Source of the DNA: Bacteroidia bacterium
GTDB lineage: Bacteria; Bacteroidota; Bacteroidia; Bacteroidales; Prolixibacteraceae
Assembly (NCBI GenBank): GCA_025358395.1
Contig: JANYJT010000174.1
Location: 1-11,514, forward strand
Direction of reading: 5' to 3'
DNA length: 11,514 nucleotides
Positions 9,479-11,514 of the stretch are shown here, in pieces. The notes beneath the pieces were generated by a model. The model ran no database searches. It saw nothing but the letters and a program-made list of their open reading frames with translations, and was not told the DNA's origin. Numbering within the stretch: position 1 is the first letter of the stretch; the number at the start of each line of letters is the position of its first letter. Position numbers and translations under genes: made by a program.

Positions 9479-9509
9479 TTCCGGTTTTTTGTGCGTCAAA
9501 TTTAAATTT

Positions 9510-9911
9510 TTAATTTGAAGATTTTGGATTTTTTTTCAAATAATTCGAAATTTCTATCACTTCGAAAATTGTGAAACACATATACAGAACTAGAAATGTG
9601 ATGACGAAATTAACCGCCTTTGTCCGGTCAATTAAAAGGCAAATAAGTAGAAAAACAATGTAAATTAAGAGTTTTATTGACATAACGGAAAGAAAAGTAG
9701 TATTGAATCGTCTGGTATTCAATTGGAAGGAATTCATAAGTTTTAAATGGCTAAAAACAGTTACCAATGAAACAACTGCAAACTGAAGCGGATAAACCTT
9801 CATGTAAAAATCCTTTAATACAGTATCATACAGAATCAAGGATAAACCTATCAATACTAAACAAAATAATAAAGCCTTTTTAAGGAAGAAAAGTTTTTCT
9901 TTGTTAATCAT
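9510..9911 (-). CDS. Small four-helix membrane protein in the atpI position
   Basis: The 133-residue product has four predicted membrane helices (about residues 12-29, 41-58, 72-94 and 99-118), short loops, a basic N-terminus (KEKLFFLKK) and a basic C-terminal tail (NYLKKNPKSSN). It lies between atpZ (24 bp) and atpB (31 bp), where many bacteria encode AtpI (UncI), a four-helix protein helping c-ring assembly. Topology, size and location fit AtpI, but I see no sequence motif that proves the relationship, so I leave the symbol empty. A role in F0 assembly is inference from position. The ATG at 9911 is the first start in the frame. Confidence 0.75.
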   Translation of the reverse strand: MINKEKLFFLKKALLFCLVLIGLSLILYDTVLKDFYMKVYPLQFAVVSLVTVFSHLKLMNSFQLNTRRFNTTFLSVMSIKLLIYIVFLLICLLIDRTKAVNFVITFLVLYMCFTIFEVIEISNYLKKNPKSSN

Positions 9912-9935
9912 ACATGCAGTACTTAGATTCGGTAA

Positions 9936-10151
9936 TTATTTGGTGAAAATAGTTTTAAAAAACAGGTAAAGGGATATAATAGCAGCCACAATAATTAAAA
10001 TGATGGTGAAAATATGCATGTCAAGCCGGAAATAACTATCAATCCATTTTCCACCAAAACCGCCCGCTACAACAAGCAAGATCATTTGAAATACCAATCC
10101 AAAGTATTTCGCATAAGATCTTAAATAGTCGTACTTTTTTTCTTGAGGCAT
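9936..10151 (-). CDS. atpZ: AtpZ/AtpI-family small membrane protein
   Basis: The 71-residue product has a charged N-terminus (MPQEKKYDYLRSYAKYFGL) and two membrane helices (about 16-36 and 46-67) separated by the short GGFGGKWIDSYFRLDMHIF stretch. This is the pattern of the AtpZ family (annotated as putative F0F1-ATPase subunit or Ca2+/Mg2+ transporter), whose members sit at the head of ATP synthase operons and have been linked to divalent-cation transport and F0 assembly. I choose ATG 10151; an in-frame TTG at 10160 adds only three residues. It follows aguB by 32 bp and precedes the AtpI-like gene by 24 bp. Confidence 0.85.
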   Translation of the reverse strand: MPQEKKYDYLRSYAKYFGLVFQMILLVVAGGFGGKWIDSYFRLDMHIFTIILIIVAAIISLYLFFKTIFTK

Positions 10152-10183
10152 TGCTGACAAATTATTTAAATAGATTTTTCTCC

Positions 10184-11062
10184 TTAGTCAAGATATCGTT
10201 TCGTTAGATCCTCATATGCATCAATTCTTCTGTCTCTCAGAAAAGGCCACCATCTCCTGACAATTTCTGAACTGTTCAAGTCAATTTCAACAATTAAATT
10301 GGCATCAGACGATTCGGGCGCCATAGAAATAATTTCGCCCTGTGGTCCGGCGACAAAACTATGACCCCAAAATTCAATTCCTTCTAAATCAGATGATTCA
10401 TCTTTTTCAAATCCAGTGCGATTGACTGATATCACTGGTATTCCATTGGCAATCGCATGACTTTTCTGTATCGTAAGCCATGCTTCAACTTGTCTTTTCC
10501 GCTCTTCTTCTCCATCGTTTGATGTCCAACCTATGGCTGTTGGATATATCAGGATTTGCGCTCCTGCCAAGGCCATCAACCTTGCTGCTTCAGGATACCA
10601 TTGGTCCCAACAGACCAATACCCCTAATGTTCCAGCCGAAGTTTGAATGGGTTTAAAACCTATATCCCCGGGAGTAAAATAGAATTTCTCAAAAAATTTT
10701 GGATCATCAGGAATGTGCATTTTTCGATAGATTCCTGCAATAGATCCGTCTCTTTCAAAAACGACGGCAGTATTATGATATAGACCAGCAGCTCTCTTCT
10801 CAAAAAGTGAAGTTACCAGAACAATTTGCAATTTTTGAGCAAGCCTGGAATAATAATCAGTTGTCTTTCCCGGTACAGTATCTGCAAAATCAAAATTAAG
10901 TATATCCTCTGTCTGACAGAAATACTTTGATTCATGCAGTTCTTGTAAAACAACCAATTCAGCACCCTCCGATGCACATTTTGTAATACTATCGGTCAGA
11001 TTCCTTCTGTTTAGATCTAAATCAGAAGAATTTGATTGTTGAATGAGGGCTACTTTTAACAT
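10184..11062 (-). CDS. aguB: N-carbamoylputrescine amidase (nitrilase superfamily)
   Basis: The 292-residue product hydrolyses N-carbamoylputrescine to putrescine, CO2 and ammonia. The nitrilase catalytic triad is visible: E41 in VVLQELHESKYF, K114 in IYRKMHIPDDP and C151 in VLVCWDQWYPEAAR. The substrate-group hallmarks HNTAVVF, FEKFYFTPGD, YPTAIGW, AWLTIQKSHAIANGIPV and the C-terminal WWPFLRDRRIDAY are all typical of AguB rather than other carbon-nitrogen hydrolases. The frame is open upstream to 11167, but the start at ATG 11062 matches the MLKVALIQ family N-terminus; the longer form would overlap aguA. The enzyme is cytoplasmic. The partner gene aguA ends 32 bp upstream and atpZ starts 32 bp downstream. 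Confidence 0.96.
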   Translation of the reverse strand: MLKVALIQQSNSSDLDLNRRNLTDSITKCASEGAELVVLQELHESKYFCQTEDILNFDFADTVPGKTTDYYSRLAQKLQIVLVTSLFEKRAAGLYHNTAVVFERDGSIAGIYRKMHIPDDPKFFEKFYFTPGDIGFKPIQTSAGTLGVLVCWDQWYPEAARLMALAGAQILIYPTAIGWTSNDGEEERKRQVEAWLTIQKSHAIANGIPVISVNRTGFEKDESSDLEGIEFWGHSFVAGPQGEIISMAPESSDANLIVEIDLNSSEIVRRWWPFLRDRRIDAYEDLTKRYLD

Positions 11063-11094
11063 AAAAATTAAGTCATTGTTATTTTGTTTGGTTT

Positions 11095-11514
11095 TTATAA
11101 TACTCCAACTGGTAGCTGCATGGTAACACAATGGAGTGAACCATGTTGTTGAATCAGGGTTGAACATTCAATACCAACTACTTCCCGATCAGGAAAAGCC
11201 GTCTGCAAGCTGGCTCTGGCAATTTCATCTTTTGATGTTGAATAAAACGGGATTAATACTTTATTATTGATAATCAAAAAATTAGCATAAGTTGCAGGCA
11301 ATCTTTTACCTGATTCATCTGTCATACAATCTGCCATCGGAAGTTTTATGAGTTGATATGGTTCACCTGCCTGAGTTTTAAAAGACTTGATCTCTTCCTC
11401 CATATTATTTAGATGAATGAAATGTTCATCAGAAGGATCATCACATTTTACATAAGCTATGCTCTTCTCATTGCAAAAACGAGCTAGTGTATCGATGTGA
11501 CTATCAGTATCATC
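11095..11514 (-). CDS. aguA: Agmatine deiminase, C-terminal part (cut by window edge)
   Basis: The frame is open to the window edge and gives 139 visible residues, the C-terminal portion of a protein normally about 350 residues long. It belongs to the peptidylarginine deiminase-like fold and hydrolyses agmatine to N-carbamoylputrescine and ammonia. Visible active-site elements are DDTDSHIDTLARF at the start of the fragment (catalytic histidine at residue 6; most relatives have GHID where this has SHID) and GSLHCVTMQLP near the end, with the nucleophilic cysteine at visible residue 129. The YANFLIINNKVLIPFY segment is also typical. The ATG at 11403 is internal, not the start. It is followed by aguB after 32 bp, its usual pathway partner. 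Confidence 0.95.
   Translation of the reverse strand, partial: DDTDSHIDTLARFCNEKSIAYVKCDDPSDEHFIHLNNMEEEIKSFKTQAGEPYQLIKLPMADCMTDESGKRLPATYANFLIINNKVLIPFYSTSKDEIARASLQTAFPDREVVGIECSTLIQQHGSLHCVTMQLPVGVL

Noticed and set aside
9479..9499. TTG start for atpB at 9499
   Set aside because: The added MTHKKPE sequence is less compatible with the signal peptide than the ATG at 9478, although it cannot be fully excluded.
9497..9504. TAAATTTG on the minus strand, a match to the -7 promoter element upstream of atpB
   Set aside because: No TTTG or TTG partner lies at the required 19-20 nt spacing, and transcription would start about 12 nt before the atpB ATG; probably chance in AT-rich DNA.
11063..11167. 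Longer N-terminus for AguB starting at 11167
   Set aside because: It would overlap aguA and add 35 residues absent from the family; ATG 11062 gives the standard MLKVALIQ start.

Overview
The window reads as chromosomal DNA of a Bacteroidota (Bacteroidetes) bacterium. The evidence is lineage-typical protein architecture: an F0 a-subunit with a signal peptide and a long exported N-terminal domain, an epsilon subunit reduced to its beta-sandwich, and insertions in the alpha and beta ATP synthase subunits. The intergenic DNA is AT-rich, Shine-Dalgarno sequences are poor, and one promoter matches the TTTG/TAnnTTTG type used by the Bacteroidota housekeeping sigma factor. I cannot assign a genus.

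All supported genes lie on the minus strand, so the reading order is from high to low coordinates. At the right edge (11514-11095) is the C-terminal part of agmatine deiminase (aguA), followed by N-carbamoylputrescine amidase (aguB, 11062-10184). A complete F1Fo ATP synthase cluster follows: atpZ (10151-9936), a small four-helix membrane protein in the atpI position (9911-9510), atpB, atpE, atpF, atpH, atpA, atpG, atpD and atpC (to 2595). Next is a carboxynorspermidine/carboxyspermidine dehydrogenase (2513-1317), closed by a strong intrinsic terminator (about 1268-1299).

After an AT-rich intergenic region of about 320 bp comes an ECF-type sigma factor gene (997-491). Its promoter region carries a heptamer repeated three times at an exact 21-bp period. 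A perfect 14-bp hairpin lies just past its stop. The left end (about 36-384) holds the frameshifted, N-terminally deleted remnant of a protein family I associate with Bacteroidota.

Functionally, the ATP synthase genes encode the whole rotary enzyme plus two putative assembly or ion-handling proteins. AguA and AguB convert agmatine to putrescine. The dehydrogenase can condense putrescine with aspartate semialdehyde on the alternative (carboxyspermidine) route to spermidine. Polyamine genes therefore bracket the ATP synthase genes on both sides, in one orientation, with gaps under about 90 bp and no clear internal terminator. This could be one long transcription unit or conserved neighbours with independent promoters; the sequence alone does not decide. 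The window is mostly core metabolism, and I see no clearly novel system. The parts most worth a second look are the polyamine/ATP synthase arrangement, the phased repeats at the sigma-factor promoter, the uncharacterised AtpI-like protein and the left-edge pseudogene.
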